Source of the DNA: Paraescarpia echinospica
Lineage: Eukaryota > Annelida > Polychaeta > Sabellida > Siboglinidae
NCBI GenBank assembly: GCA_020002185.1
Contig: CM034534.1
Location: 35,759,559-35,823,558 of the forward strand
Reading direction: 5' to 3'
DNA length: 64,000 bases
The position numbers and the translations under genes are program-made. Every line of letters starts with the position of its first letter. Positions within the stretch are counted from its first letter, which is position 1. The notes below the pieces were generated by a model, which did no database searches, was not told the origin of the DNA, and saw only the letters and a list, made by a program, of their open reading frames with translations. Shown piece by piece: positions 47,475-58,974 of this stretch.

Positions 47475-47483
47475 CCTTATATA
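47475..47483 (-). promoter_or_regulatory. TATA box of the crystallin-like gene
   Basis: TATATAAGG on the minus strand, 80 bp upstream of the start codon, giving a 5' UTR of roughly 50 nt. The box and its surroundings (AAGTCAGACCTTATATAGGG on the plus strand) are identical in the paralogue. Confidence 0.7.
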
Positions 47484-47503
47484 GGGCGCGGTGTGGAGGG
47501 CGC

Positions 47504-47511
47504 TGACGTCA
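47504..47511. promoter_or_regulatory. CRE-like palindrome TGACGTCA
   Basis: A perfect palindrome 21 bp upstream of the TATA box, the binding consensus of CREB/ATF factors. It is conserved at equal spacing in the paralogue (38771-38778). Regulation by such factors is inferred, not shown. Confidence 0.5.
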
Positions 47512-47523
47512 TACGGTCGTCGA

Positions 47524-47725
47524 GAGGACGGTGGTACCGTCTCATATTGTCACTGGTCAATGGGCGTTGGCCGTAGGCGCCCACGGAACAGGTGTCAATA
47601 GAATATATTAATAGTAGTGAGATCGAGCCCCTGACCAAGGATTTTGAGGTGCGTCTGCCGGATAAAGAACTCAAAACAAGATCAACGAAACCTCGTAAGA
47701 TAGAACGAGTGAACGTGAAAAGAAA

Positions 47726-47805
<80 letters not shown>

Positions 47806-47960
47806 CATGCGTGCGTATGCGGGAGGACGGTGGCACCATCTCCTGTTGCCGCTGGTCAACGGGCGTTGGACGTTGGCGCCCACAGAACAGGTGTCAATAA
47901 AATATATTAATAGTAGTGAAGTAGTGAGATCGACGCACTGGACAGAGGGTTTTGAGATGC
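47524..47960. repeat. Duplicated upstream promoter block around a (TG)n tract
   Basis: A block with GGACGGTGGYACC, CACTGGTCAAYGGGCGTTGG and GAACAGGTGTCAATARAATATATTAA occurs at 47524-47660 and again at 47822-47960, separated by (TG)n at 47730-47803. The paralogue has a single related block (about 38800-38925) and a shorter (GT)n at 39037-39056. The duplication is therefore specific to the intact copy. Confidence 0.75.
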
Positions 47961-48497
47961 GTCTATCGGATAAATTTATCAGCTTTTGTAGAAATAGTTT
48001 TGACAGTGTCGGCGTGTTTGTACATTTACCAATGGATTTACCTTACTTTATGTACGGTGGTAAATATGTTATATTGGTTAATCGTCCTAGCAGAAATGTA
48101 CGGGCAAATCAGTTGGGCAAATGGTATAAAACAATATGGAATGTATGTTAGACAGAGCTGGTTTACGACTGTGGAGGCCCCTGGACAGTGGGTGACCGGT
48201 CATCTTAGCATAGCAGTTCTCCATACTCCCTACCTACTGCAACACGGACTTAACAGCACAGCACCAGTTTTTAAATTAGGATACTCATCTGCTGTATATA
48301 ACAGTTTTATTTCAGAATATTCATCTTGAGTGGTTACCAATTAATTTGTCATTTGTTATGCTTCTACATAGATTCACCACAGGCTTTTCATCTCCTGCAT
48401 TTATAGGACCCCGGAGCAACGGGGGCCATAACTGTAAATAGGTTTGTGGAGGTCCTCATTGCAATTATTTCGTGGAGGCCCCCGAGCAACTGTCGCG

Positions 48498-48526
48498 TCA
48501 GCCCTGGTCTAAATCCGCCACTGATG
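48498..48526 (-). mobile_element. hAT-type terminal repeat in the left arm
   Basis: On the minus strand CAGTGGCGGATTTAGACCAG begins at 48526, matching the CAGTGGCGGATYYAGG type of hAT element ends. The same end lies in the right arm at 63299 (CAGTGGCGGATTTAGGACAG). Outside it are ATGACATA here and TCTGTCAT there, nearly matching reverse complements. The opposite end of the element is missing in both arms. Confidence 0.45.
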
Positions 48527-49105
48527 ACATATGCTCGTGAGTGGAAAAGAGAAATGTTACCTATATTCACGAAGTTTTATTACTGTGCTTATTTTATGTA
48601 TTTGCGGAATAAACCATAACACACAATGAAGGAATTAAATTTATATCATGACCTTCGGATCAACTACGTGTAAGGGAAGCTCGTGTAATTCATGCTCCCC
48701 AAAGAAACGTGAATAAATGTGGATTTAAACGTCACACGTCTAATGGGATTACCAAATACATGCAATGCGCTCAACCAAAATAAACATTGAAATTGATGAT
48801 AACTTTTAGAAAAATGTTAATCGATTCTTTTCGCCAAATGTCAAGTAAAAAGTGTTGGACCTTAAACTACATAGACGTATGGCCTAATTATGTTATGAGA
48901 GGACTGAGTCGGGGGTAAGACGTAACAACGTGTCAATGAATTACTGCTATTGTTTACTGCGTAATAGGGGGTTATTCCATGCATGGTTAGGAAGACATAG
49001 CACCTACTTTCTTTCCATGGTATTTTATATAATTGGGGGTAAAGGTGAAATTCAGTTGCTACTTTTTTTTCGGGCGGCATCTTCAGCGCTATTTCTGTTT
49101 GCTTA

Positions 49106-49845
49106 ATGGAATTATCACCTGTGGCTTTACTAACCAATCCTTAATTCAATGTTGACATGGCACCAAGTTGTTCGGAATTCCGTACGTACTATTTACCCGA
49201 TGGCGAATTACCCGAATGTGACCATTTCAGTACATCCTTCCCTCGACGCCCGTTCCTGGACAGACTGCATTGCGACATCGCATTTATACGACATTGTGAC
49301 TTGTACAGTCTGGCACAGAGGCTATAAATCATCCAAACTACTAAAACACTCCGAATTAGCCAGTTGTTCCGAAGATAATACATGGTCGCAGGCACGGTCA
49401 TCATGACCCGGGGGCGTGTCAGACCTACCGGTCTCGGACACGAGGTGTTTTGTCATGCTCCAGTGGTTAGTAGACTATCACCCAGCTTGACATGTAACCT
49501 GGAGGATTGTCGATTATGCTGGTTATCGCTGATGGTCACGTATACCTCACCAGCAGTGTAGTTTAGGAAACACACTTAGTTTCTTTGTTTAAATATTTTT
49601 GATATTGCGTCAAACGTCTTTTCGTTCGAGGGTTCGTAGATTAGCCCCTGAAAGTTTGGCGAGCGAGTGGCAAACTATCTAGGAGTAAATCGTTAAGATA
49701 CCTACTCACGTACGCTAGCTCCATTACATAAGATTAAAAGCCGGATACATTATAGTACACACGATTCTACTAAAAATAAAAGTTCATTTATTAATTTATT
49801 TCATAACCCTACAAAAACTGCTGCGATACAATCAATACATTAAAT
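49106..49845 (+). repeat. Repeat module F, copy 2
   Basis: A direct match to copy 1 (34441-35195), sharing the same landmarks and the same 3' end near ACTGCTGCGATACA. It forms the middle of the left inverted arm. Confidence 0.8.
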
Positions 49846-49857
49846 TAACTTTGCGTG

Positions 49858-50183
49858 CTCTCTCTCTCTATCCTTCTCCCTCTCTCTCTCTCTCCCTCTC
49901 CCTCTCTCTCACTCTCTCTCTCTCTCTTCCCCCCCTCTCTCTTCCTCTCTCTCTCCCTCTCCCCCTCCCTCTCTCTCCATCTCTCTCCCCTTTCTCTCTC
50001 TCTCCCTCTCTCTCTTCCTTGCTCTCTCCATCTCCCTCTCTCTCTCCCTCTCCCTCTCCCTCTCCCTCTCCCTCCCCCTTCTCTCTCTCTCCCTCTTTCT
50101 CCCCCTATCTCTCTGTCTCTCTCCCCCCTCTCTCTCCCTCTCTCCTCCCTCTCTCTCCCTCTATCCCTCTCCCCCTCTCTCTA
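49858..50183. repeat. (CT)n/(CCCTCT)n tract
   Basis: About 325 bp of pyrimidine-only CT repeats. The right arm has a (GA)n tract at the matching inverted position (61896-62105). Confidence 0.95.
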
Positions 50184-50580
50184 TTGAACGTGAAACGTGC
50201 CATCATCAGCGCTTGATTACTTTTGGTTTTCAATATGCCTACCCAGGAAACAAGGAACCCGCTATCCACCTGTGCACATTTCTCAGTCTGGTTAGATCTA
50301 CTACGTGATCTAACGCGTAGAGTAGTTCCGTGATTCCACCTGTTCTGAACCACTTAAAACACATGTCTAGAGACTATACTCGATTGTTTTCACGTAAAAA
50401 TTGTTGACAGTATTTCGTGATTTCACGTATGAAGACACTTGATTTGTTCGAGCCGTGACACGTGATTTCACCATCAGAACGGGTTATGTTTAGCTGGGAA
50501 ACAATAGGCCTAAAGTTGTGAAGCAGGCAGTGATCTGTTCTTCAGTAAGTCCACCATCCGGATAGTTGATAAAAGAGTAA

Positions 50581-51000
50581 TCCGCTCTTCCTGTGACTTA
50601 ATCCATGATAATCCAATAATACTATTCATCAGTTCACCTGCATCTAAAGTCGTTCCATTGTTTTAAGTACAGCTGTAACGTAATCAAAGTGAACTTCATC
50701 CACAACAACAACGACTATCTTACACACTGATAAAACGTATTTCCATAGTGATACTTCCACATTTACCCAATGTTTACATCCTCGTGTATATCTTCACTGT
50801 TCTTGAGAAATTTTGCTTTTATGTTCGTACTATGCTTTTCTGTTTGTACTACGCTTAATCTGTTCGTACTAGGCTTAATTTCCTACCAGAACTTAATATT
50901 ATGTTAGACCACTTGACACATATTTTTTGCAAAGCCACCAGAATCTTGGCATGTGGTTATTACATGTGTAATACAATCAGTTACGTTAAATGTGTGTCAA
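50581..51000. other. No gene recognised
   Basis: AT-rich DNA inside the inner boundary of the left arm. It contains short direct repeats of CTGTTYGTACTA (about 50840-50870). Confidence 0.4.
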
Positions 51001-51035
51001 TGAAATGTTGTGCATTCATATAATTGTAGTCCTAG

Positions 51036-51090
<55 letters not shown>

Positions 51091-51445
51091 CTGTGACAAA
51101 AGGTGGTGCCAAAAAAGGGGACATCTAGTCAAAATTTCAAAATGCTATTTTACTTTGAACTTTTTTCTTGAATGTGTTATATCTTAGGTGTGTAAAATGA
51201 TGCATGGCAAGATAACTGTTGTAGAAGTTCTAGGCTGGTGCATCAATTTATGTCTTTAACTGAAAAATGTTGTTTGTGATGGTGGACATAAAAGTTCTTT
51301 GAATTTGACATTTTGGTAGCATTCAAGAAGCTCCCCATCCATTGTAATGATATCTTGCTGATTTCTCTTTAGACTAGTGAACACTTTTATAAAAGTTTCC
51401 TAGTGCTTTATTTCTTTTCAGTCTTGATTTCATGTCCACGTTTCT

Positions 51446-53478
51446 GTCCTCAGTCTATTTCTCGTGTTGTTCGTTTTGCAACTTTGAGTTGTACGTTATT
51501 CCAACAGTTGACAAACGTCTTGCGGAGACATTCTTGTGGATTGTCTTGCAAGCATGGAGGGCAGAAACACGTAAGATTCCCTTCCAACGTGCTATTTCCC
51601 ACGCGCTTGATGCTGTGAAGCTGACGTGTTCCTGGAACGGTCACCACAGCTGATGACGGAATTGATCTGTTAATCTGCTCTGTTGTGATCTGCGTGAAGG
51701 AGCGCTTGGTGTGGCAGCATTGGTCTGAAGGGGAATCGGGCAATGGCAAAGTGTAGTTATCACGGCAGTGCTGGTACATTGCTGCAGCACTTTGTACAAT
51801 GCATTCACCCGCACGAATGTCATCATCAACTGCCCTCTTGATGACGCCTCCACAAGCATCACATGCACTTTTGCCATGTCTTGAACCAAAATAACATCTC
51901 TCAATGGGAATGTTGCTACACGCATTTGAGAGGTGAAATAATGGGAGTTTTGATTAGTACTGGCCTGCACACCCATCTGAAAAGACAACCATCTTCTCAA
52001 CCTTATCCATCACAGACAGAAGGTGGTCTGTCGTCTTGTCAAAGATCGTCTTTACCATACTGGCATCATGGTACAAGTCATCTTATAAAAATATCAGATA
52101 GTCCGTTACAGTTGCAGAGCAATGAGGGCAATTGTAATACAGCACTGTGGGATGCACGGTCACTTGACTGTAACCCCAATGGGCTGACTGCACTTCATCC
52201 TGATATTTGCAAAATCACAGACAGCCACCGCCCACATCTTGGGGATTGCCGACAGGAGCGTCTTGAACTGGCCAAAATGCCACCTGAAGACAAAGAGGTA
52301 TTTTGAGAATAGTTGCAGTTCCTTCATCAGCTCATCAAGGAGTACCTGCAAGGTTCCATCCTTTGATACTAGTTCTCTCCTCTTGCCACGAACAGATTTC
52401 ACTATTTCCCAAATCTTCCATCTCACAACTCTATTGTGAAAGGATTGGATCTCCTCTTGCAGCTTGACTTTGAGGTTGCTTGGACCGCAGATTGGGCACT
52501 TTCGATCCAAACAAGACTGCTTTGGCTCCTGGCAAAGGCTTTTTACTGACAGTGCATCTCTTCCATCAATTGGTTCCCTCAAGTGGCGATTGAGCGTGTC
52601 CAATTTGAGGTCTACATTCGTGCAGATCTCACAAAAGCACTACCTGTAGGTCTGCTTCCTGGATGTGAGGACACTGGTGAGCAAGTGGCGGTATAGACTC
52701 CGAAGGGACAACCTATGTTGAGGATGCTTTGATTGAAAGTCCTTGTGGATTCTTTTCATTCTTTTTAGGAGGAATTTTTTTGCATCAAAGTCTTTTTGGA
52801 CACATATCTTTTTCCAGGCATGTCCACAGACACAGAAAACGAGATGACTGCTCTACTCGCAGGTGTTTGCTTTCTTTTGTACAATTCCTTTTCAGGCCGT
52901 TTCTTAGTTGGAGAGATAATGTCAAGCATCAGTTTTCTAGTTCCTAAAGCTTTTTTGTTTCGTTGTCTTTTGACGTTACCAAGTTCTTTACAGAAGGAAG
53001 TTTTTAATTTTCGTGTGCAAGGGAAACTCCCGAGTTCTTTTTGTTTGGGGTTGTCTTTGCCTTCCTGAGTAGACTAGACACTAATGCGTTGTATACGGAA
53101 CATTTGTTACTCTTCTGAGTGAGAAGGCGTTTTTTCATTCTGTAGATAGCGTTCTTCCGTGCTTCCTTCCCAGAAGATGGAGGGGTCACATTGGCATACT
53201 GCGATGCACTATGTATGTCTGCTGGATGAAGTTGTTCTGCCTCTTATGCAAGTGGCAGTGGCATAAAAAACAGTCTGTTGCAGCATCTCAACACTCAGTG
53301 ATGGTGGCGGCGTCTCTACACCAGGTGTTGGCGGCATATCTACACTATGTGTTGGCGGCGTCTCTACACTAGGTGGTGGCGAAGTCTCTACACTAGGTGG
53401 TGAAAGCGTCTCTACACTAGGTGGTGGCAGCATCTCTACACTAGGTGATGGTGGGTTCTCAACACGCTGTATTGGCAT
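51446..53478 (-). pseudogene. Transposase-like gene relic with Pro-rich repeat N terminus
   Basis: Minus-strand pieces in several frames line up as one protein of roughly 600 residues. It starts with MPIQRVENPP and a Pro/Val/Glu/Thr octapeptide repeat (PPPSVET). Next come a basic segment (RKNAIYRMKKRLL ... LVSSLLRKAKTTP), a Cys cluster (CEICTNVDLKLDTLNRH ... CLDRKCPICG), then KTLLSAIPKMWAVAVCDFA, DEVQSAHWGYSQVTVHP, VVFSDGCAGQY and FGSRHGKSACDACGGVIKRA, ending CFCPPCL near the C terminus. I know this motif order from uncharacterised animal proteins that look transposon-derived; the DFA and SDG aspartates could be part of an RNase H-like active site (inference). In-frame stops near 52085 and 51980 and several frameshifts show it is dead. 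Confidence 0.5.
53281..53470 (-). repeat. 24-bp in-frame minisatellite (PPPSVET)
   Basis: About eight copies of a 24-bp unit such as ACACTAGGTGGTGGCGAAGT. The period is divisible by three and the copies stay in frame on the minus strand, giving a repeated Pro-Pro-Ser-Val-Glu-Thr octapeptide at the N terminus of the transposase-like relic. Confidence 0.85.
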
Positions 53479-54322
53479 CTTTTCTTTCTGATTGTAATAT
53501 GCAGCACATTTCTCTCTGTGACGTAGCTATTACTATTAATTCTGGTCGGTTGTGACGTTTTTGGTCGATTGTGACAACTAACAATTATCGGACATGACAG
53601 CAAAACTTACCCGGCCTTCTCGGCGGCGTCATTGTACGAAGCCCAACCAATGTGGTAAATGATGTGACTGCTTCAGGCCAGTCACTGCTTAATCCGTGGC
53701 GCCGTAAGGGCTTTTGCATATCTGATATCGGCGATTAGTCGTTCGTGACGATCGGACAATAATTTCACGTATCAACAAAATGATCGTCTTACAGTATTTT
53801 ATATTACACTAGAACGCCCGACATGTTAATTTATGTATTTGTAGACAAACATCGGCTTTTGTGTAACATGGTTGGCGGACATTAAGCGTCACAAACGACG
53901 GTAAATTTTATCGATCAAATTCACTTTAAAAAAATAGTTATTTTTATGTTATTTCTAAGTAAGCATATGTTCTGTTCCATGTTTTATCGAATCCATAACC
54001 GATGGTTAATGTTAGTGCTGTGAGTTTTGTTCACGGGACGTCAAAAGTGAATCACCGTCAGTTGTCCCCTTTTCCAGCCTCTCAAAATTGCGCCGTTTTC
54101 AACTTCCACTGAGATTTTAACGCAGTTTGTGGTAACTGAATAACACCATTTTTTTCGTATGTCTGTCTTTTTTATATTCTAAGAACTTGACACAAGAAAC
54201 AAACCTATATTTTGTAACAAAAACATTTTTATTTTGGATGCAAACCAATCGGGGGTTCGCTCCACTACCTTTTGTCACAGGCTCATATACATATATGAAA
54301 TCTAGGACTACTATATATATAG

Positions 54323-54331
54323 GTGTGTGTT

Positions 54332-54424
<93 letters not shown>

Positions 54425-54585
54425 CTGTGTGTGTGTAAGTGTCTGTGTCTGTGTCTGTGTCTGTGTCTGTGTCTCTGTGCGTGTGCGTGTGCGTATATAA
54501 TATTATATATATATATATATATGTATACATGTATATATGTGTGTATATATATATATATACATACACACATATATATACGCACACG

Positions 54586-54615
<30 letters not shown>
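54323..54615. repeat. (GT)n, (GTCT)n and (TA)n microsatellites
   Basis: About 90 bp of (GT)n, then GTCTGT repeats, then interrupted (TA)n/(CATA)n. Frames through it are artefacts. Confidence 0.95.
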
Positions 54616-54616
<1 letters not shown>

Positions 54617-54859
54617 CTATCTACCATATTGCCTGTATAGCACTTAATAATACCACTTGCAATGACAACAACCACACACATTTTAACGTTCGAAAATGCA
54701 TCAGATGTGCTCAGTATGATTTCAGTTAACCCTTTTAATAATATAGGCGCTTGTTTTTTATTTCAATTCCATGTTTATAAATATACTAATTTCGAATTAC
54801 AGGTATTGTAGTTTTCACTAAAACTATACTAGATGTACCGCTGTATATGCACAGGAAAT

Positions 54860-55535
54860 ATAGTGAGGTATGGTCAGTGTGACGTGTGGTCAGTTTGATG
54901 CATGGTCAGTGTGATGTGTGGTCAGTGTGATGTGTGATCAGTGTGAGGTGTGGTCAGTGTGAGGTGTTGTCAGTGTGAGGTGTGATCAGCGTGAGATGAG
55001 GTCAGTGTGGGGTGTTGTCAGTGTCAGGTGTGGCCTGTGTCAAGTATGATCAGTGTCAGGTGTGGTCAGTGTGATGTATTCAGTGTGATGAGTGGTGAGT
55101 GTGAGGTGTGACCAATGTGAGGTGTGGTTAGTGTGAGGTGTGATCAGTGTGAGGTGTGCTCAGTGTGAGGTGTGGTTAGTGTGATGTGTGATCAGTGTGA
55201 GGTGTGGTCAGTGTGAGGTGTTGTCAGTGTGAGGTGTGATCAGCGTGAGATGAGGTCAGTGTGGGGTGTTGTCAGTGTCAGGTGTGGACTGTGTCAAGTA
55301 TGATCAGTGTCAGGTGTGGTCAGTGTGATGTATTCAGTGTGATGAGTGGTGAGTGTGAGGTGTGACCAATGTGAGGTGTGGTTAGTGTGAGGTGTGCTCA
55401 GTGTGAGGTGTGGTCAGTGTGAGGTTTGATCAATGTGAGGCGTGGTCAGTGGGAGGTATGGTTAGTGTAACGTGCTATCATTGTCAAATGTTGTCAGTGT
55501 GAGATGTAGACCCTGTGATATGTGGTCAATGTGAG
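54860..55535. repeat. 16-bp satellite with 254-bp higher-order repeat
   Basis: About 42 copies of a unit like GTGGTCAGTGTGAGGT. A distinctive run with ATCAGCGTGAGATGAGG starts at 54984 and again at 55238, so a 254-bp block was duplicated inside the array. Confidence 0.9.
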
Positions 55536-55599
55536 ATTATTTCAGTTTATTTCCTTATGCAATGCTGGATTTCTAAAGTGTGCAGCTTTGTCAAGCAAC

Positions 55600-56480
55600 T
55601 GATACATTATTTTTTAACTTTAATTGTTAAAACTAATAATATCGCAAACCTTACCTGTGTATTTATGTTATGGTCGTTGGTGGCCAAGTGGAGTCGGGCT
55701 GTGATGCCTTGACGGCTGAACTTCTTCCACTTGGGTGCATATTTGAGGAAGAGGGCGTGTAAGCTCTCCAGTTCACCAGGGAATTCCTGATCCACATCTC
55801 CTTCATCAAGCTTGGATCACCATCACAAGCTGATGCGCAATACCACAGGTGGTTGGCAATTGCGTCTATCGAATGGACAACCTCAAATTTCTTGGCAGAC
55901 AACAACCTTTATTTCTTGGTAATCCTCTTACTAAAGCTGGGATGTATGTCAGTGGCAAGTGTGGTGATATTCACCCCATGGTCAGTCAGGTTGTCTAAGC
56001 AGCGTTTCAGGCACTCCACTTCCATCCAGTAACTGTTCTTGACCTCTGTGACCCGAACAGTTTCTTGAGCAATGATGAGTTGGCTGTCAGTGTCCATAAT
56101 GATGTAAGTGCCAAATGTAACGTTGTGTCCTGGACTTCACATCTTGCATCGACAGAGCTGACATGATGGCCTCTGAATAGCATCTCTACATGTCCTCTAT
56201 CTCTGGCAGTATGTATGCCCGCTGTATGTTATAGCACTGGCGGGGTGACAAGGCGCATAGGTTGGCCAAATTGCACATCCCTTGTACACTGTGAATGAAT
56301 GTCCTGTCAGGAAGAGGACGCTTGGTATCAACAAGTTACTCTAAATTTGACCACTCTTGGGTTGTGAGTGCCACATGAACGAGTGGCCATCAACACATTC
56401 TGTGGTCACAACCACTATAAACCCAATAACTGTTGATGCTAGGCTTTGATATAAGTGGTTTATTGCAGTTTGGTGTTTTA
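55600..56480 (-). pseudogene. Second transposase-like relic
   Basis: Minus-strand frames contain GHSFMWHSQP, LFLTGHSFTVYKG, then SPGHNVTFGTYIIMDTDSQL, VTEVKNSYWMEVECLKRCLD, ATDIHPSFSKRI, and IANHLWYCASACDGDPSLMKE. I recognise this succession from uncharacterised, transposon-like proteins of fish, cnidarians and molluscs, where an SPGH..KYG.Y segment precedes a conserved Asp and ANHLWW..CDG comes later. Stops and frameshifts (for example the TGA before SPGHN and the break near 55905) show it is not functional. It may be a separate element from the relic at 51446-53478, because the motif sets differ. Confidence 0.5.
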
Positions 56481-56484
56481 GCAG

Positions 56485-57195
56485 GTGCAGAAAATTAAAT
56501 GTGTTTTTTTCTCACAAATGACAAACTTTCTTTCTTTCCCATTAGTGTAAGAACCGCTTGAGTGATTAAAATGTGAGTTCATGATTAAAATGCATATTCA
56601 CTCAAAAGTGTTAAACATTTGAACTTACTTTGTAAATAAAAATATTATTTATTAATATTTGTGACTTTTTCCTGTGACGTTATTTCCTTTTTTCCTTGTT
56701 AGACCTACATTCAGAAGTCAATAAATGATATACAATGTCCTTGTTATTAAAAATATACATTGGTGTTTGCAGTCATGCAATTTATATTAGGAAAAATCTT
56801 GATATGAGAACATGCTTGCTAAATTGTCGCCTCAAAACTGGAGCATCAATTCGGGGTCTATTGTTACAAGCCAATATTTGAGACACATAAATTAGTATTA
56901 GGTCTACATGGTGATTAACTTTAGTTGACTGATGTGAACATACTTACTATGCCAATAACTAATTATATCAGGTATGACTATACTATTTTGTTGTATGCTA
57001 TTGACTGTATCGTAAAAAAGGATTTTTAAGGATTTAAATACTTGTAATGTCACTTATTTAAATGCGGTTACATTTTATAGTATTTGAGCTGTCCAACTTC
57101 AATAATATTTGTATTTAACTATTTCTTTTAAAATATTACATTCCAATGCTTACAATGCATGATTGACAGGGCTTGGTTCGGACTGTGACTAATGT
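56485..57195. other. No gene recognised
   Basis: AT-rich DNA between the second transposase-like relic and the fold-back LINE relic. No motif or repeat was delimited. Confidence 0.4.
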
Positions 57196-57199
57196 TGAC

Positions 57200-58930
57200 T
57201 AATATATGACGACATTATTTCGCAATTCGTTATACTGGTTACGGTAGCTGGCATTTATTTTTGTAATTATTTTGAAGAAGGGTCGGCACAAATTGCTATA
57301 AACCAAATCAGCGGATTGGTGGAGAACATTGTTCTCAGAGGAATATATTATTACTATTACTAAAATGTTAGTTATTCTCTTCGTTTCGTGTGACAAATAA
57401 GACTTGCACATGATAGCGCCATACCTCTCTGTCTTGGGCTCTCCTTGCCTTGCCGGCAAGACTATCGCACTGTGTGATGCATAACTTATGAATATCAACA
57501 TAAGCTATGTTATCAACAGTAATTTTAGTAACTCAAATTAATTACGTGGGATTCGATATGTCGGTCATTGAATTCTGTCCAAAGGGTGATATTCTAATAC
57601 GGAGCTAAGGTAGTTTTTCTTCGCAGTTTTACGGGACGTTGTAGCAACGATTCAAACAATCACATCAGTACTTTTCACAGACAATATATTATCTTTGTTG
57701 ATGCATGGGCGTGAATCACAGGCAAACAATAAAATACCACAAATAAACACAGAAGCCACTGAACTGTTCTTGTGAATAATTCTGAAAGACCCGTGGACTG
57801 AAAAGAAATGTAATGAAGATCTCATTGGATCAGCCAAATTAAAAAAACCGTTATGTAAACAGTGAATTATTGTATTGTACTTGGGAAATGGAATGGACAT
57901 TTTTTGTGTTCTTTGATTTCATTAGAAAGAAATCAATTAGTCGGCCTAATGAAGTGTACAATTACGTTAGCGCTATCGCCTCTAATATACAGTGTGTCAG
58001 TAAAGCGGAGTGGAGTGTATATCCGACGTTTTCTGGTAACTGCATATCAGAAATATATACTTAGAACGATTCCCAGATTTTGTACTAGATTTAGTACGAT
58101 GTTTTCAGAATAAACAAGAGTGCACACAAAAGAGTGAAATTGATAAGTTGACCTCAAGTCCAAATACCTACATGCGCCCCTCCTCCAACGTTACCTCCCG
58201 GAGTGACGGCATTGCAACGCACCTGTAACATCCGCTACCAGACACAGGTGCTACCGAAATAGTACAATTACTTCTAAAGGTGTTGATGAATGGCCGGGGT
58301 CAGCGTGACTACGTTATTGTGAAGCATCAGCTCCAACGAAGTATAAACGACATATTGAATCCTACGTAATTAATTTTAGTTACTAGAATGAATGCTAAAA
58401 GGTTATGTTGACATTCATATGTTATGCATCATAGAATGTGATAGTCTTGCCGACAAACATGTAATAATAATAATAATAAATTAAATTATAATTAAAAAAA
58501 CAAATAATAATGAATTAAATAAAAATTACTTTTTAAGTACCAATATCCGCAAACAATCCGTGCTAAGTGGCGCACAACACCAAAAGAATAAGCATTCTCG
58601 TACTCGTATGTTAGGTAAATGTCGTCAACAAATGGATGGATGTACACTTAATTTTCCCATTTTCCACTTATTTTACATATGTTCTGCGCTGTTCAGGAAC
58701 AACAACATAAACGCAAGTTATTATGTTAGTCAAGAAACGAAGACTCCTGCGCTAACCTGGGGCACAGCAGCAAGGAGAGCCCAAGACAGGGTCTGGCGAA
58801 ATCTTGTGCAAGCCTTATTTGCTCCACGAAACGAAGAGAATAACTAAGTAGAGTATGTCGGACTAACATTTTAGTTATAGTAATAATGTATTCCCCTGAG
58901 AACAATGTTCTTCACCAGCTAACAGAATCA
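57200..58930 (+). mobile_element. Fold-back RTE/L1-like LINE relic
   Basis: The right part (about 57707-58860, plus strand) repeats the relic at 30045-32392 in opposite orientation, ending with an intact C-terminal segment TWGTAARRAQDRVWRNLVQ (ORF 58560-58847). The left part (about 57300-57690) is an inverted copy of that 3' end and its flank: TTATTCTCTTCGTTTCGTG at 57373 against CACGAAACGAAGAGAATAA near 58830. The locus is thus a long hairpin of about 1.6 kb. It lacks the MITE present in the paralogue. Confidence 0.55.
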
Positions 58931-58974
58931 GCCCCACATTTTTCCTCACAGAAAGTGGAGAAAGCAGAGCGGGA

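Larger units (their letters stand above)
47973..50580 (+). repeat. Left arm of a 2.4-2.6 kb inverted repeat
   Basis: Matches 61490-63881 in reverse complement over essentially its whole length, with many substitutions and indels. Order inside: an hAT-type terminus (48526), sequence with GAGGACTGAGTCGGG, repeat F (49106-49845), a (CT)n tract and then TTCACCATCAGAACGGGTTA and CAATAGGCCTAAAGTTGTG to the inner end. Homology to the other arm stops near 47973 outside and near 50580 inside. Confidence 0.8.
51028..54311 (-). mobile_element. Candidate DNA transposon bounded by inverted repeats
   Basis: AGTCCTAGATTTCATATAT, a (AT)n run, then GCCTGTGACAAAAGGTGGTG (51028-51108) recur inverted at 54263-54311 (CACTACCTTTTGTCACAGGC ... 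GAAATCTAGGACTACT). The 3.2 kb between holds one transposase-like pseudogene on the minus strand. A related left-end sequence without the CCTGTGACAAAAGG part occurs at about 59762-59800, so the terminal block may be a repeat in its own right. No target duplication is evident because both ends are AT microsatellites. Confidence 0.4.

Noticed and set aside
47729..48329. Open frames of 102-140 codons upstream of the crystallin-like gene
   Set aside because: They pass through (TG)n and the duplicated promoter block and have no conserved motif in the paralogous or inverted copies.
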